64,000 nucleotides of DNA from Lyngbya sp. PCC 8106 (GCF_000169095.1 NZ_AAVU01000022.1:1-64000); one strand, 5' to 3'; positions 25,984-35,942 are shown, numbered from the stretch's first letter. Translations and numbers: made by a program. The notes: generated by a model not told the origin, from the sequence alone.

Positions 25984-27720
25984 TTGAGTAAATCTATGTC
26001 AAACGCTCCATTGTCCAAATCTACAGAAAAAGAGGCACAAGATTCATCAACTGTGTTGAACCCAATACGGGATAATACAGTCGATCAACCTCAAGTTTCC
26101 TCTATATCGTCTCCACCTCAACCTCAACCCGCCAAACAAGGGATCGGATGGTTACAAGTGCTAATTGTGATCGTGATGGCTTTGGGTGCAGGGTTCGTTG
26201 GGGGGAAATGGTGGGAAAACCAACAAGCCAACAAACCCCAAACCGCAAGTCAAGCAGCCTCTAGTCCGCGAACCATTCCCGTTAAATTAGCCACCGTCGA
26301 GGGAACCACCCTACAAGAAAAATCGGAGTTTGTGGGGACGTTAGAAGCGATACGTTCAGTCGATATTCGTTCCGAAACCGCAGGACGGATCACTCGGATC
26401 TTTGTCGAGTCGGGGGATACAGTCACAGAGGGACAAGCGATCGCCCGGTTGAAAAGTGATAATATCGAAGCCGAACTCCGACGCGCCCAGGCTAATGTAA
26501 CTCGCGCTCAGGCGAATTTAGCGCAACTGAGGGCGGGAACTCGTCCCGAAGAAATTGATCAAGCCGAAGCCCGCTTAAATCAAGCCCAAGCTCGTCTAGA
26601 TGAATTAAAAGCCGGAACTCGTTCTGAAGAAGTCGCTCAAGCCAGAGCCAGATTAAACCAAGCTCAAGCCCGTTTAACTGATGCGCGATCGGGAAGTCTT
26701 GAAGACGAAATTGCTCAAGCGCGATCCAGAATTGAAGCCAATCAAGCTGATTTAGAACTCGCAAGGGAACGAACGAATCGTTATAATCAGTTGCGAGAAC
26801 AGGGTGCAGTTTCTCAAGATGAACTGGAAGAATTTCGCCAAAATGAACGGCGATTGAGTGCTACTGTCGAGGAATCTCAAAGACGTTTACAACAACTCCA
26901 ACAAAGTCAAAGAACTCAAATTGAGCAACTCCAATCAACGGTTGAAGAAGAACGTCAAGCGTTGCGACAATTGGAAAATGGGGCGCGTCCGGAAGAAATT
27001 GCTCTCGTTGAGGCCGAAGTTGCTGAAGTCCAAAGTGAATTGAATCAATTATTAAATGGAACTCGTCCTGAAGAAATTGCTCAAGCCGAAGCCGAAGTTG
27101 CAGAAGCAATTGCTGAGGTGAGTGGTTTAGAAGTTCAACTCGAAGAAACGGCAATTGTGGCTCCGTTTACGGGTATTGTGGGAGATGTTTCGGGTAAAAT
27201 TGGTGATTTTCTCAGTCAGGGTGATGCGATTACAACCTTAACTGAAAATCAACGCTTAGATTTACGTTTACCGATTCCAATTGAACGAAAAGCGGATTTA
27301 AAAATCGGATTACCTGTCACAATTAGTGATCCTCAAGGTGAAGTTCTCGCTACCGGAAAAATTAGTTTTATTTCACCAACCGTTAATCAAAACTCTCAAA
27401 CTTTGTTAGCCAAAGCGACATTTGATAATCAATCAGGACGGCTACGAGATAATCAGTTTGTCCGTTCAATGGTAATTTGGAATGAACGGTCAGGTACAGT
27501 AATTGTGCCTGTCAATGCGATTACTTTTCAAGGGGAGCAACGCTTTGTTTATATTAGTGAAGGGGTCGAGACATTAACAGCAAAAAAACAACAGGTAGAA
27601 TTAGGTTTAGTTCAAGGGGATAATGCAGAAGTGTTGTCAGGATTACGACCAGGACAAAAATTAATTGTATCTGGGACTCAAAAATTATCTGATGGGGCGG
27701 CGATTAAAGTCGTTGAATAA
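25984..27720 (+). CDS. RND efflux periplasmic adaptor (HlyD/MFP family)
   Basis: 578 residues. A single N-terminal membrane helix is at about 58-76 (WLQVLIVIVMALGAGFVGGKWW). The barrel-sandwich half-motif SVDIRSETAGRITRIFVESGDTVTEGQAIARL follows, then a very long alpha-hairpin (about 165-380) with at least four tandem copies of a GTRPEEI-x-QAEARLNQAQARL-like unit, then IVAPFTGIVGDVSGKIGDFLSQGD completing the lipoyl-like domain. The membrane-proximal domain ends with GQKLIVSGTQKLSDGAAIKVVE. The hairpin is longer than in AcrA-type adaptors. It is followed after 168 bp by the cognate RND permease; a separate outer-membrane channel is not in this window. Confidence 0.95.
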   Translation: MSKSMSNAPLSKSTEKEAQDSSTVLNPIRDNTVDQPQVSSISSPPQPQPAKQGIGWLQVLIVIVMALGAGFVGGKWWENQQANKPQTASQAASSPRTIPVKLATVEGTTLQEKSEFVGTLEAIRSVDIRSETAGRITRIFVESGDTVTEGQAIARLKSDNIEAELRRAQANVTRAQANLAQLRAGTRPEEIDQAEARLNQAQARLDELKAGTRSEEVAQARARLNQAQARLTDARSGSLEDEIAQARSRIEANQADLELARERTNRYNQLREQGAVSQDELEEFRQNERRLSATVEESQRRLQQLQQSQRTQIEQLQSTVEEERQALRQLENGARPEEIALVEAEVAEVQSELNQLLNGTRPEEIAQAEAEVAEAIAEVSGLEVQLEETAIVAPFTGIVGDVSGKIGDFLSQGDAITTLTENQRLDLRLPIPIERKADLKIGLPVTISDPQGEVLATGKISFISPTVNQNSQTLLAKATFDNQSGRLRDNQFVRSMVIWNERSGTVIVPVNAITFQGEQRFVYISEGVETLTAKKQQVELGLVQGDNAEVLSGLRPGQKLIVSGTQKLSDGAAIKVVE

Positions 27721-27888
27721 AGTAATCTATTCAAAAAAAATGTTGCTGAATCTGAGGAATAAAATTTTATCAAATTAGGGTTTGATTTACCAAAAACCTA
27801 GAAAATATGACTTCCAACTCTAGGTTTGAGAATGGGGCAACACATCTCAACATCTCAATGCTAAAATACTCAATCGTCTTCACTCATC

Positions 27889-30800
27889 ATGTTCACCCAT
27901 TTCTTTATCAAAAGACCCGTCTTTGCTTCCGTTTGTTCCCTATTCATTATCTTAATTGGATTAATTAGTTTTAGTCGGCTTCCCGTTCAAGAATTTCCCA
28001 GTATTGACCCGCCTCTGGTGACCATTCGCACCACTTATCCCGGTGCAAATCCAGAGGTTGTAGAAACAGAAGTTACAGAAATTATTGAAGCTGAAGTTAA
28101 TAGTGTCGATGGGATTAAAACCCTCAGTTCATCAACGCGGGAAGGCGTCAGTACCATTCGAGTTCAATTCAACCTAGAACGAGATTTAGAAGCGGCAACT
28201 CAAGACGTTCGTAACCGGGTTTCACAAGTGGTTGGGAGACTTCCCGATGATATTGATCCCCCCGTTGTTTCTAAAGAAAGCAGCGACGATGAACAAATTA
28301 TGTGGATTGCGGTTTATGGGGAAAATTTCACCACCCTAGAACTGAGTAACTACGCAGATTTGTTTATTAAAAATGCTCTGGAAACCGTCGATGGAGTCGG
28401 GAGTATTATTATCGGAGGAGAACGTCGTTATGCGATGCGACTGTGGCTAGATTCGCAAAAAATGGCGGCTCGAAATATCACTGCATTAGATGTTGAACAG
28501 GCATTAAGACGACAAAATGTAGAGATTCCGAGTGGTCGTATTGAAGGAGAAATGACTGAATATCCAGTCAGAACTTTAGGACGTTTACAACAACCCGAAG
28601 AATACGAAGACCTGATTATTAAAAACAACGCTGATGGTTCTCAAATCAGTTTAAGAGATATTGGACGAGCGGAAATCGGCGCTCAAGATGATCGCACCAT
28701 TGCTCGATTTCGAGGCTTACCTGCGGTTTCTTTGGGGGTGAGTAAACTTTCGGGTTCAAACCTGTTAGAAGTGGCGAGTGGTATCAAAGCACAGATGGCT
28801 GAACTTGCCAAAATTTTCCCCGAAGGAATGAGTTATACCATTGCGGTTGACTACTCAGAATTTGTGGAAATTGCCATTGATGAAGTTTGGCATAGTTTAT
28901 TATTATCTATTGCTTTGGTTGTCCTCGTTATCTTTGTTTTCTTGCGAAATTGGCGAGCAACTTTGATTCCGGCTATTACGATTCCCGTTTCTTTAATTGG
29001 GGCGTTAGCGGTGATGTTTGTGCTAGGATTTTCGGTTAATACATTAACCCTATTTGCCCTGACTCTGGCGACAGGTTTGGTTGTAGATGACACCATTGTT
29101 GTGTTAGAAAATATTGTTCGCTATATCGATGAAAAAGGCATGAAACCCCTGCCGGCTGCTTTAGAAGCGGTGGGAGAGGTTGTATTTGCGGTGATTGCGA
29201 CAACAGTTGTATTGGTGGCGGTGTTTGTTCCGGTGGGATTTTCGGGAGGAACAACGGGAAGATTATTTAATGAATTTGCAATTACCTTAGCGGGTTCAGT
29301 GATTGTTTCTTCCTTCGTAGCATTAACTCTTGCACCTGCGGTTTCGGCTCGAATTCTCAAACCGAAAAGTACAGAAAAACGCAATGTTTTGATGAAAGTA
29401 TTGTCTGTTCCTCTCGATTTTTTAGAATGGGGAATTGACCTGATTCAGATGATGTATGGTCGGTCTTTAAAGATAGTAATGCAGCTTAAACCTGTTGTAT
29501 TATTAGTATTTTTGATGTCTTTAGCCGTAACTGCATGGCTATTTGTACAAATCCCTCAAGGTTTTTTACCGACTGAAGATCGAGGGCGAGTTTTTATTCC
29601 GATTAATGCTCCTCAAGGTGCCAGTGTAGAATATACCAGTAATGTGGTTCAACAAGTCGAAGATATCCTCGCAGACGTTCCCGAAATGAGGGCTTATTTC
29701 ACGTTATCAGGATTTGGTCGAGGTGCCTCTCAAGGAAACCGAGGATTTGCTTTTACTCGTTTAATTCCCTGGTCAGAACGCACAGAACCGGGTCAATCTC
29801 AGCAGGAAATTGTTAAGCGATTAATTGGCAAGTTTTCCCAAATTACTGATGCAATGGTGTTTGCGATTAACCCGAGTTCTTTACCCGGAAGTAGTCGAGG
29901 TCAACCGATTAAATTTGTCATTCAAGGAACAGATTTAGAAGAACTGGCTGCGGTGTCTGATGAGTTTACAAAACGAGCGCAAGCATTACCAGAAGTGGTC
30001 AACGTTGATACGGATTTAAAGATTAATAAACCGGAGTTGATCTTAGAAGTTGATCGGGCTTTAGCGGGTAATTTAGGGGTGTCAGTTCAGGATATTGCCC
30101 GCACGCTACAAATTATGTTGGGGGGTGAAGATATCACCAATTTCAACCAGGGAAATCAGCGTTATGAAGTCATCGTTCGGGGTGAAAAAGAATATCGTTC
30201 AACGCCAGATGATATTCAAGAATTATATGTGAGAACTGAACAGGGACAAATGATTCCCTTGAGTAGTTTGGTCACTGTAAAAACCTCAACAACGCCTCCG
30301 CAAATCAATCACTTTAACCGCTTTCGTGCCGCAGAAATTGAAGGAAGTCCAGCCGCAGGTGTGAGTTTAGGAGATGCTATTACGGCTTTAGAAAACTTAG
30401 CTTCGGAAGTGTTACCGGAAGGAATGCGAACTGATTTATCAGGAGAGTCGCGAGAGTTTCGAGATGCGGGTGATGCGACGCTGTTAATTTTTGGTTTGGC
30501 GATGACGTTTATTTTCCTGACTTTAGCCGCCCAATTTGAAAGTTATGTTGATCCGTTGATTATTTTGTTGGCTGTTCCGTTGTCGCTTTTAGGTGCTTTT
30601 GCGGCGTTGTGGATAGCTGAATTGGAGTTGAATATTTACAGCCGTATTGGGTTAATTATGTTGATTGGTTTAGCGACGAAAAACTCTATTTTGATTGTCG
30701 AGTTTGCCAACCAATTACGACTCCAAGGATTATCGATTACAGAAGCCGCTTTAGAAGCCGGAGAAGTTCGATTTCGACCCATTTTAATGACCGCTTTTTC

Positions 30801-31191
30801 GACAATTTTTGGGGTACTTCCTCTGGCTTTAGCGACGGGTGCAGGTGCAGCAAGTCGGGTTTCTATTGGCTTGTGTGTATTAGGAGGAATGCTGATTTCT
30901 ACTATTTTGAGTTTGTATATTGTGCCAGTCTTTTATGTGATTGCTCAAACTCTACAACTCAATTTGATTGGAAAATCATCGACTGAAACAGACTTAAATC
31001 CCGCCCCCGAAATGAACGGACATTTTGAGAACTGGAATGGGAATGGTAATGGTAATGGGAATGGGAATGGTAATGGGAATGGGAATGGGAATGGGAATGG
31101 TAATGGTCATCATCAGAATGGAAAGGGTAAAAATGGCTCATCTAATCAGAAGCAAACAAAGGATTCTGAACTATCAAACCAGAATAATTAG
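27889..31191 (+). CDS. RND efflux permease (HAE1/AcrB type)
   Basis: 1100 residues with the full RND pattern: N-terminal helix MFTHFFIKRPVFASVCSLF, TIRTTYPGANPEVVE porter-domain start, proton-relay Asp pair in LATGLVVDDTIVVLENI (TM4), second-half TM segments LLIFGLAMTFIFLTLAA and ATKNSILIVEFANQLR. It exports drugs or metabolites using the proton gradient with the adaptor encoded upstream. The C-terminus carries an unusual Asn-Gly tract of about 13 repeats after NWNGN. The start ATG at 27889 has no obvious strong ribosome-binding site but is the family start. A single transcript with the adaptor gene is likely. Confidence 0.95.
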   Translation: MFTHFFIKRPVFASVCSLFIILIGLISFSRLPVQEFPSIDPPLVTIRTTYPGANPEVVETEVTEIIEAEVNSVDGIKTLSSSTREGVSTIRVQFNLERDLEAATQDVRNRVSQVVGRLPDDIDPPVVSKESSDDEQIMWIAVYGENFTTLELSNYADLFIKNALETVDGVGSIIIGGERRYAMRLWLDSQKMAARNITALDVEQALRRQNVEIPSGRIEGEMTEYPVRTLGRLQQPEEYEDLIIKNNADGSQISLRDIGRAEIGAQDDRTIARFRGLPAVSLGVSKLSGSNLLEVASGIKAQMAELAKIFPEGMSYTIAVDYSEFVEIAIDEVWHSLLLSIALVVLVIFVFLRNWRATLIPAITIPVSLIGALAVMFVLGFSVNTLTLFALTLATGLVVDDTIVVLENIVRYIDEKGMKPLPAALEAVGEVVFAVIATTVVLVAVFVPVGFSGGTTGRLFNEFAITLAGSVIVSSFVALTLAPAVSARILKPKSTEKRNVLMKVLSVPLDFLEWGIDLIQMMYGRSLKIVMQLKPVVLLVFLMSLAVTAWLFVQIPQGFLPTEDRGRVFIPINAPQGASVEYTSNVVQQVEDILADVPEMRAYFTLSGFGRGASQGNRGFAFTRLIPWSERTEPGQSQQEIVKRLIGKFSQITDAMVFAINPSSLPGSSRGQPIKFVIQGTDLEELAAVSDEFTKRAQALPEVVNVDTDLKINKPELILEVDRALAGNLGVSVQDIARTLQIMLGGEDITNFNQGNQRYEVIVRGEKEYRSTPDDIQELYVRTEQGQMIPLSSLVTVKTSTTPPQINHFNRFRAAEIEGSPAAGVSLGDAITALENLASEVLPEGMRTDLSGESREFRDAGDATLLIFGLAMTFIFLTLAAQFESYVDPLIILLAVPLSLLGAFAALWIAELELNIYSRIGLIMLIGLATKNSILIVEFANQLRLQGLSITEAALEAGEVRFRPILMTAFSTIFGVLPLALATGAGAASRVSIGLCVLGGMLISTILSLYIVPVFYVIAQTLQLNLIGKSSTETDLNPAPEMNGHFENWNGNGNGNGNGNGNGNGNGNGNGNGHHQNGKGKNGSSNQKQTKDSELSNQNN
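31036..31107 (+). repeat. Asn-Gly-encoding microsatellite GGNAAT in efflux permease tail
   Basis: GGGAAT and GGTAAT hexamers alternate for about 70 bp near the 3' end of the permease gene, encoding an Asn-Gly tract. Such a repeat can vary in length through slippage; it stays in frame because its unit is a multiple of three. Confidence 0.9.
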
Positions 31192-31212
31192 AGTTTAAGA
31201 CTGCCAATCATA

Positions 31213-31243
31213 GAAACCTGGTTTCTCTAAGGAATCGGGTTTC
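31213..31243. repeat. Degenerate interspersed hairpin repeat
   Basis: GAAACCTGGTTTCT and GGAATCGGGTTTC form a stem of about 13 pairs with wobble positions, 22 bp after the permease stop. It is a variant of the dispersed GAAACCCGGTTTC element and may also act as a transcription end signal. Confidence 0.55.
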
Positions 31244-31396
31244 CAACTCTGACTTTATTCTATTTTTTTTAACTATTTTCAACCTGATAAAATACTTGTA
31301 ATAATCCAGACTCATACGTTTTAATTTATGGTAATTTATAGAGGCTATGAATAATCGTATTTTTCGCATATTTTAGTCCTAAAATATTGATGTAGA

Positions 31397-32026
31397 TTAT
31401 GTTGCTTTCCGCAAAGCATCAAGATCGGAACCACAAATCGCTTTAAGATTACGGGTTATTTTGTCAATTTCCCAATCCCACCAGCAAATTTCTAATAGTT
31501 CTTGAATGATTGATTCTTCAAACCGTTTGCGAATTTCTTGAGCCGGATTTCCCCCAACAACTGTATAAGGTTCAACAGAGCGAGTAACAACCGATTGACT
31601 GGCAATAATCGCACCATCCCCCACCTGAATACCCGGCATAATTGTCGCACCATAACCAATCCAAACATCATTACTAATCATTGTATCGCCTTTATTCGGC
31701 CAAGAATCTGGCATTGCCACTTCCCAACCCAAACCAAAAACTGGGAAGGGATAATTTGTAAACCAATCTGTGCGGTGATTTCCTCCATTCATAATAAATT
31801 TGACATCAGAGGCGATAGAACAAAATTTACCAATAATCAGTTTATCTCCTCCAAAATCAAAGTGATAAAGAACGTTGCGTTCAAAATTTTCGGGATTCTC
31901 AAAATCATCATAATAAGTATAATCCCCAACAATAATGTTAGGATTTTTGATGATATTCTTTAAATAAACGAGGCGAGTTTGATTCGGCAACGGATATTGC
32001 TGATTGGGAGAAGGGCCATTATTCAT
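31397..32026 (-). CDS. Vat/CatB-type xenobiotic O-acetyltransferase
   Basis: 209 residues with the left-handed beta-helix (hexapeptide repeat) fold: LIIGKFCSIASDVKFIMNGGNHRTDWFT, where the loop with the catalytic His of the Vat/CatB family lies in GGNHR, then GDTMISNDVWIGYGATIMPGIQVGDGAIIASQSVVTRSVEPYTVVGGNPAQEIRKRF. These enzymes acetylate streptogramins or chloramphenicol, but chromosomal homologues often act on unknown metabolites. Its neighbours are an efflux pump and a flotillin gene, so a detoxification role is possible but not shown. Confidence 0.92.
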   Translation of the reverse strand: MNNGPSPNQQYPLPNQTRLVYLKNIIKNPNIIVGDYTYYDDFENPENFERNVLYHFDFGGDKLIIGKFCSIASDVKFIMNGGNHRTDWFTNYPFPVFGLGWEVAMPDSWPNKGDTMISNDVWIGYGATIMPGIQVGDGAIIASQSVVTRSVEPYTVVGGNPAQEIRKRFEESIIQELLEICWWDWEIDKITRNLKAICGSDLDALRKAT

Positions 32027-32171
32027 TGATAGATTCGTCGAAATTGAGCAACTAACCTTTAGATTAACAACAATTTGTTCTGAAAATTCCCATCAACCTC
32101 ATCACAATGATTACCAACAGTCTGAATTTTGATGCCGATGGGAATCTTGATGGAATCGGAATGTAAAAAAC

Positions 32172-34325
32172 CTACCCAACTGAGGGAGGAATAACAGAAT
32201 TATCGGATTTTTGAGTGTTGCTTGTCTTGTTTTTCGCGGGTTCTGACTCCTTTGAGACGACTGATTCTGTAAACTGTTCTAACTCCTGGGGTAATGTACC
32301 GCCCGAACCCCGCATCAATTGAGTTAAACCCGCCAGTAGTGAAACCAACTTCCCGTCTTCCAACAAAGAATTAACCAACGTCATCCCACTGGTAGACATC
32401 ATCAATTTGCTAATTTCTTGCGTGCTACTATTACCATTTGCCCCCGGAAACGCATAGATTTTAGCATCCCCTAAAACTCCGGGTTGTGGGGCTAACGCCG
32501 TCATAATTTCTGGCAGATTATCAATCATTTGAGGGCCAAGTTCACTAATCACCTGAGCAATTCGGTTAGCATCGCTAATTGCATTTTCAGCCTTCACTTT
32601 TGCTTCGAGTCCGTCGGCTGCGGCTATTTCTTTATCGCGATTAGCGTCGGCGAGAGTACGAATAGATTCCGCTTCCAAATCTGCCGCTTGGCGGGCAATT
32701 TCCGCTTGTCGTTTGCGACGAAATACATCAATTTCTACCACATTTTGTTCCGTGATACGTTGCCGTTCAGCTTCTTGTTCAGCGATAATCACAGATAAGC
32801 GCTGTTGACGTTCGGCTTTCTCAATTTCCGTTGCTGTTGTTACCCCGGATTCTGCTTTAGCCCGTTCAGCTTCAGCAATTAACCGTTCCTGTTCTTTTGC
32901 CGCAATTGCAATCGCCGCTTCTTGTTTGGCAAGTTGAGATAAGCGTTCAGCTTCAGCAACTTCAACTTGGGCAGTCAGACGGTTAGACTCAATAATTTTC
33001 TGTCGTTGAATTTCCGCCATTTCTGCTTCTTGTTTTTGCAAAGCTTGGGCAACTTTGAGTTTTTTCTCTTGTTCTTCTACTTCAACTTGGGCGGAGAAAC
33101 GGTTGGAGTCGATGGTTTTTTGTCGTTGAATTTCCGCCATTTCTGCTTCTTGTTTTTGCAAAGCTTGAGCAACTTTGAATTTTTTCTGTTGTTCTTCTAG
33201 AGTAATATCGGCAATAATTTGACTTTGCTGAACGGCTAATTTTTTTCTGATTTCTTCTTCTTCAACGGCTTTGGCTTGTAGGATTTGATGACGCTCTTGG
33301 TTCGCCGCTTCTTTATCTTTTGCCTCTTGAATTTCCCGGGTTTGTTGCGCCCTCAACGTTTCAACTTCTAGCTGTTGTGCCAATTCTGCACTTTCTTTGT
33401 CTTTTTCAATTTCCAACGACTGTTTGCGAGCCACAAGTTTTTTCTGATCGATTTCCACTTGAGTTGTGAGCGCAAATTCCTGTCGTTCTCGTTCAGTAGT
33501 GAGTTCGACTTCTTCTTTTTGCTTAATTGATTTTTGAATCGTTTCAGTTCGCAATTTTACCCCTTGAGCATCAAAGAAGTTATTCGTATCATAGGTATCG
33601 CTTTCTTCGATTTCTGAAATCGCAATATTATTGAGGGTTAAACCAATTTTTTTAAGATCAGGTTCAATTAAGTTCAGTACCTCTTGAGCAAAGCCTAACT
33701 TATCGGAGTCAAGATAGGCAAGTGTTTTGCTTTTTGCTGCCGCTCGAATCGCATCATCTGCCCGTTTTTCAATGGCGTTTTTAATATCATCAGTTGTGAT
33801 TTGACCATTTTGAGAGAGACGTTCAGTAGCCGTTTTGATATCTTCATCAATGGCATTAATACAAACAAAAAAGGTGACTCGCATATCCGCACGCAAATAG
33901 TCTTGAGTCCGAACAGCGAGTTTTCCAGTGCGTTCGACATCAATAGAAATTTCTTTGAGGGGAACACGAGTGAGGCGATCAAATACAGGTAATACTAAAG
34001 ATCCCCCATGCTTAATCACAGTTCTTCGTTTGCGGAGAACACCTCCGGTTTTAACAAAGGCTTCGTTGGCGGGAGTGACTTGATAAAGGCGAGAATAGGC
34101 AATGGTTCCCAAAATGATTAAGAAAACAATTCCGGTAAAAAATCCGGCAAAGATAGTTAGGCTACCTCCGAGTTGTCCGATTATCGGTTGATTTGTTCTG
34201 GGAGTTAAGGGTGAAATTTGAGCCTGAAGATAAGCGGGAGTGGTTTCGATATTAGAGGTGATTGAGTCAGTTTTGGAGGTGTTAATTGCGGGTAATGATT
34301 GTAAGAAAGTTAGCCAAAATAACAT
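32172..34325 (-). CDS. Flotillin-like SPFH-domain membrane protein (YqiK-type)
   Basis: About 717 residues when started at the ATG at 34325, which has GGAG eight bases upstream and avoids overlap with the preceding gene; the frame can be extended to a TTG at 34406 but that overlaps the upstream gene by 53 bp. A transmembrane segment IFAGFFTGIVFLIILGTIAYSRLY is near the N-terminus, followed by the SPFH/band 7 domain (about 95-290, with KHGGSLVLPVFDRLTRVPLK) and a long Glu/Gln/Ala-rich coiled coil. Flotillins organise membrane microdomains. The coiled coil contains a tandem 40-residue duplication. It is preceded by a YqiJ-like gene, as in E. coli yqiJ-yqiK. Confidence 0.92.
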   Translation of the reverse strand: MLFWLTFLQSLPAINTSKTDSITSNIETTPAYLQAQISPLTPRTNQPIIGQLGGSLTIFAGFFTGIVFLIILGTIAYSRLYQVTPANEAFVKTGGVLRKRRTVIKHGGSLVLPVFDRLTRVPLKEISIDVERTGKLAVRTQDYLRADMRVTFFVCINAIDEDIKTATERLSQNGQITTDDIKNAIEKRADDAIRAAAKSKTLAYLDSDKLGFAQEVLNLIEPDLKKIGLTLNNIAISEIEESDTYDTNNFFDAQGVKLRTETIQKSIKQKEEVELTTERERQEFALTTQVEIDQKKLVARKQSLEIEKDKESAELAQQLEVETLRAQQTREIQEAKDKEAANQERHQILQAKAVEEEEIRKKLAVQQSQIIADITLEEQQKKFKVAQALQKQEAEMAEIQRQKTIDSNRFSAQVEVEEQEKKLKVAQALQKQEAEMAEIQRQKIIESNRLTAQVEVAEAERLSQLAKQEAAIAIAAKEQERLIAEAERAKAESGVTTATEIEKAERQQRLSVIIAEQEAERQRITEQNVVEIDVFRRKRQAEIARQAADLEAESIRTLADANRDKEIAAADGLEAKVKAENAISDANRIAQVISELGPQMIDNLPEIMTALAPQPGVLGDAKIYAFPGANGNSSTQEISKLMMSTSGMTLVNSLLEDGKLVSLLAGLTQLMRGSGGTLPQELEQFTESVVSKESEPAKNKTSNTQKSDNSVIPPSVG
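33001..33180 (-). repeat. 120-bp tandem duplication within the flotillin coiled coil
   Basis: Two 60-bp blocks at 33001-33060 and 33121-33180 differ at only two positions, and the 60 bp between them are clearly related to the 60 bp before the first block. The unit encodes about 40 residues containing QKQEAEMAEIQRQK. This is a recent in-frame expansion. Confidence 0.85.
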
Positions 34326-34353
34326 TGCAGGAACTCCAATCAAATTAATATTG

Positions 34354-35034
34354 TTAATGAGATAAATCAGATAGCCACTGCTGACTGTCGGGACTATTGT
34401 GGGCAATCACTAGATAAGCTTGAGGTTGACGAGCAATGACGAGAACTTCTTCTCCACGCAGAGGAATCACTGTTGCCCATTCGGGTAGAGTGGCGGTAAT
34501 CGTTACCCGGTTACTATCGGCGTCGAGAACATCCACCTGACCGATTTTTTGCTTGGGAATATTGACAGAAGTTACAATTGCCAGACGACCAATTAAGCGC
34601 TCGCCACGGGTATCTTCCCCAAAGGATGCAAACAGTTGACCGATGGGCCGGGCAATTGTGCTACCCACAGACAAACCTACAACAATGGCAGTAATGGAGA
34701 TCACACCACTCAACCCCGCACCGGGAAGGCTTCCTGTTAGTTCACCCACGATGACGTTAAACATCCAGCCCAATAGTCCCACCAGGCTGAAATCTGTTGC
34801 TAGCAATAACAGTAACGGAACTTGACCAAACCCCAACCATCCCAACAGTTTGAGTGGACTGAAATCACCGGAAGCATCGACATCTGCATCAAAGTCTGCC
34901 TCTACATCAACGTCAACATCTGGGTCTAAATCGACTTCTTCATCACCTGCGCCCCCAAGAATTACCAGTAGGAAAAGTAAAATACCCATTCCTAAGAAAA
35001 TCCAGTAGGGGAGGTTCGCCAGGTCAAATAGCAT
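34354..35034 (-). CDS. YqiJ-like membrane protein with C-terminal OB-fold domain
   Basis: 226 residues. A TM helix near the N-terminus (WIFLGMGILLFLLVILGGAG) is followed by an Asp-rich acidic stretch (VDLDPDVDVDVEADFDADVD), two or three more TM segments (LLLLLATDFSLVGLLGWMFNVIVG and VISITAIVVGLSVGS), and a C-terminal NfeD-type OB-fold (LIGRLAIVTSVNIPKQKIGQ). NfeD/YqiJ proteins partner with flotillins. The gap to the chosen flotillin start is 28 bp, so they form an operon. The Asp-rich segment is unusual and could bind cations. Confidence 0.88.
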   Translation of the reverse strand: MLFDLANLPYWIFLGMGILLFLLVILGGAGDEEVDLDPDVDVDVEADFDADVDASGDFSPLKLLGWLGFGQVPLLLLLATDFSLVGLLGWMFNVIVGELTGSLPGAGLSGVISITAIVVGLSVGSTIARPIGQLFASFGEDTRGERLIGRLAIVTSVNIPKQKIGQVDVLDADSNRVTITATLPEWATVIPLRGEEVLVIARQPQAYLVIAHNSPDSQQWLSDLSH

Positions 35035-35327
35035 AGATATGGAGTGAGGTCAGATGAGTGGTTTGTCTCTACTAATATGTATCTCTAGTTCAGTGAGAAG
35101 TTATGCAATCAATGCTGAGAATCATTCTTGATCTCTATGACAGTCGGTTCTAAATCAGTGATGGGATACTCTGTTAGATAAATTATTGTTAAATTTTTGG
35201 CGAAAATTGAGCGTTAATCTTTACTATTTGTAACTTGAAAATAGCAAAAACAGCTATTGATTTATGTTTATTCTAGAAAACCAGAGTTTAGAGATTAACT
35301 AGGAGGTGTACTCTTTTAGCGGAAAAA

Positions 35328-35942
35328 TCAAAGCAACCAGGTACTTTGAGAAAAGTCATCGTTAGAAGAAGTTTTAGGTTGATTTGTAACGTGTTCGGGA
35401 CGATGGATTAACTGAGGTAAGTGTGCTTTTTTATCCGGTTTAACCTTCTGCTCTTTTTTCTCTTTGAGTTCTTGGTTCTCGTTTTTGAGTTTTTCCAGTT
35501 CTTCTATCAGTTGAGAATTGGTTTCTGATAATTGAAATGCTGCTTTTTGAGCCTTCTCAAGTTCCTCTTTAACATCATTCTCTTTAAGTTCTTTTTGGAG
35601 TTGAGCAATGAATTTACTTTTTTCCTCAACTTCAGATTGTAAATTTAACACCTTCTCTTGGATAGTACGTTCGTTTTCCCGAGATGTTTCTAAGCTTGAT
35701 GTTAATTCAGTAATTTGGGAAGTTAATTCAGTGATTTGAACTTCGAGGTCTGCTTTAGTAGGATTCTTACGTCGCATAGTAGGAGTCTCAGTTGCTTCAG
35801 ATGTCGATGATGTTTCAGTATCTTCTTGTTCTGGAACCTCAGCAGAATTAACGATTTCTGCTTCTACGGTTTGAACATCTGAGTCGCTGACTTTTTGAGC
35901 TTCCTGTTTGACCATATCCCCTAGACTTCGTTGTTTAGTCAT
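35328..35942 (-). CDS. Coiled-coil protein of unknown function
   Basis: 204 residues, predominantly Glu/Lys/Gln/Leu. Residues 1-60 are acidic and Ser/Thr-rich (EQEDTETSSTSEATETPT); from about 63 to 170 a long heptad coiled coil is apparent (LEVQITELTSQITELTSSLE, LQSEVEEKSKFIAQLQKELK, NSQLIEELEKLKNENQELKE). The end SSNDDFSQSTWLL is short and unstructured. No known family was recognised. It is a cytosolic filament-forming or scaffold candidate. It stands alone, 294 bp from the next gene on one side and about 255 bp before the tRNA on the other. Confidence 0.75.
   Translation of the reverse strand: MTKQRSLGDMVKQEAQKVSDSDVQTVEAEIVNSAEVPEQEDTETSSTSEATETPTMRRKNPTKADLEVQITELTSQITELTSSLETSRENERTIQEKVLNLQSEVEEKSKFIAQLQKELKENDVKEELEKAQKAAFQLSETNSQLIEELEKLKNENQELKEKKEQKVKPDKKAHLPQLIHRPEHVTNQPKTSSNDDFSQSTWLL

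Noticed and set aside
29036..29384. Long minus-strand frames within the RND permease gene
   Set aside because: Antisense shadows of a well-supported family; no promoter or start evidence.
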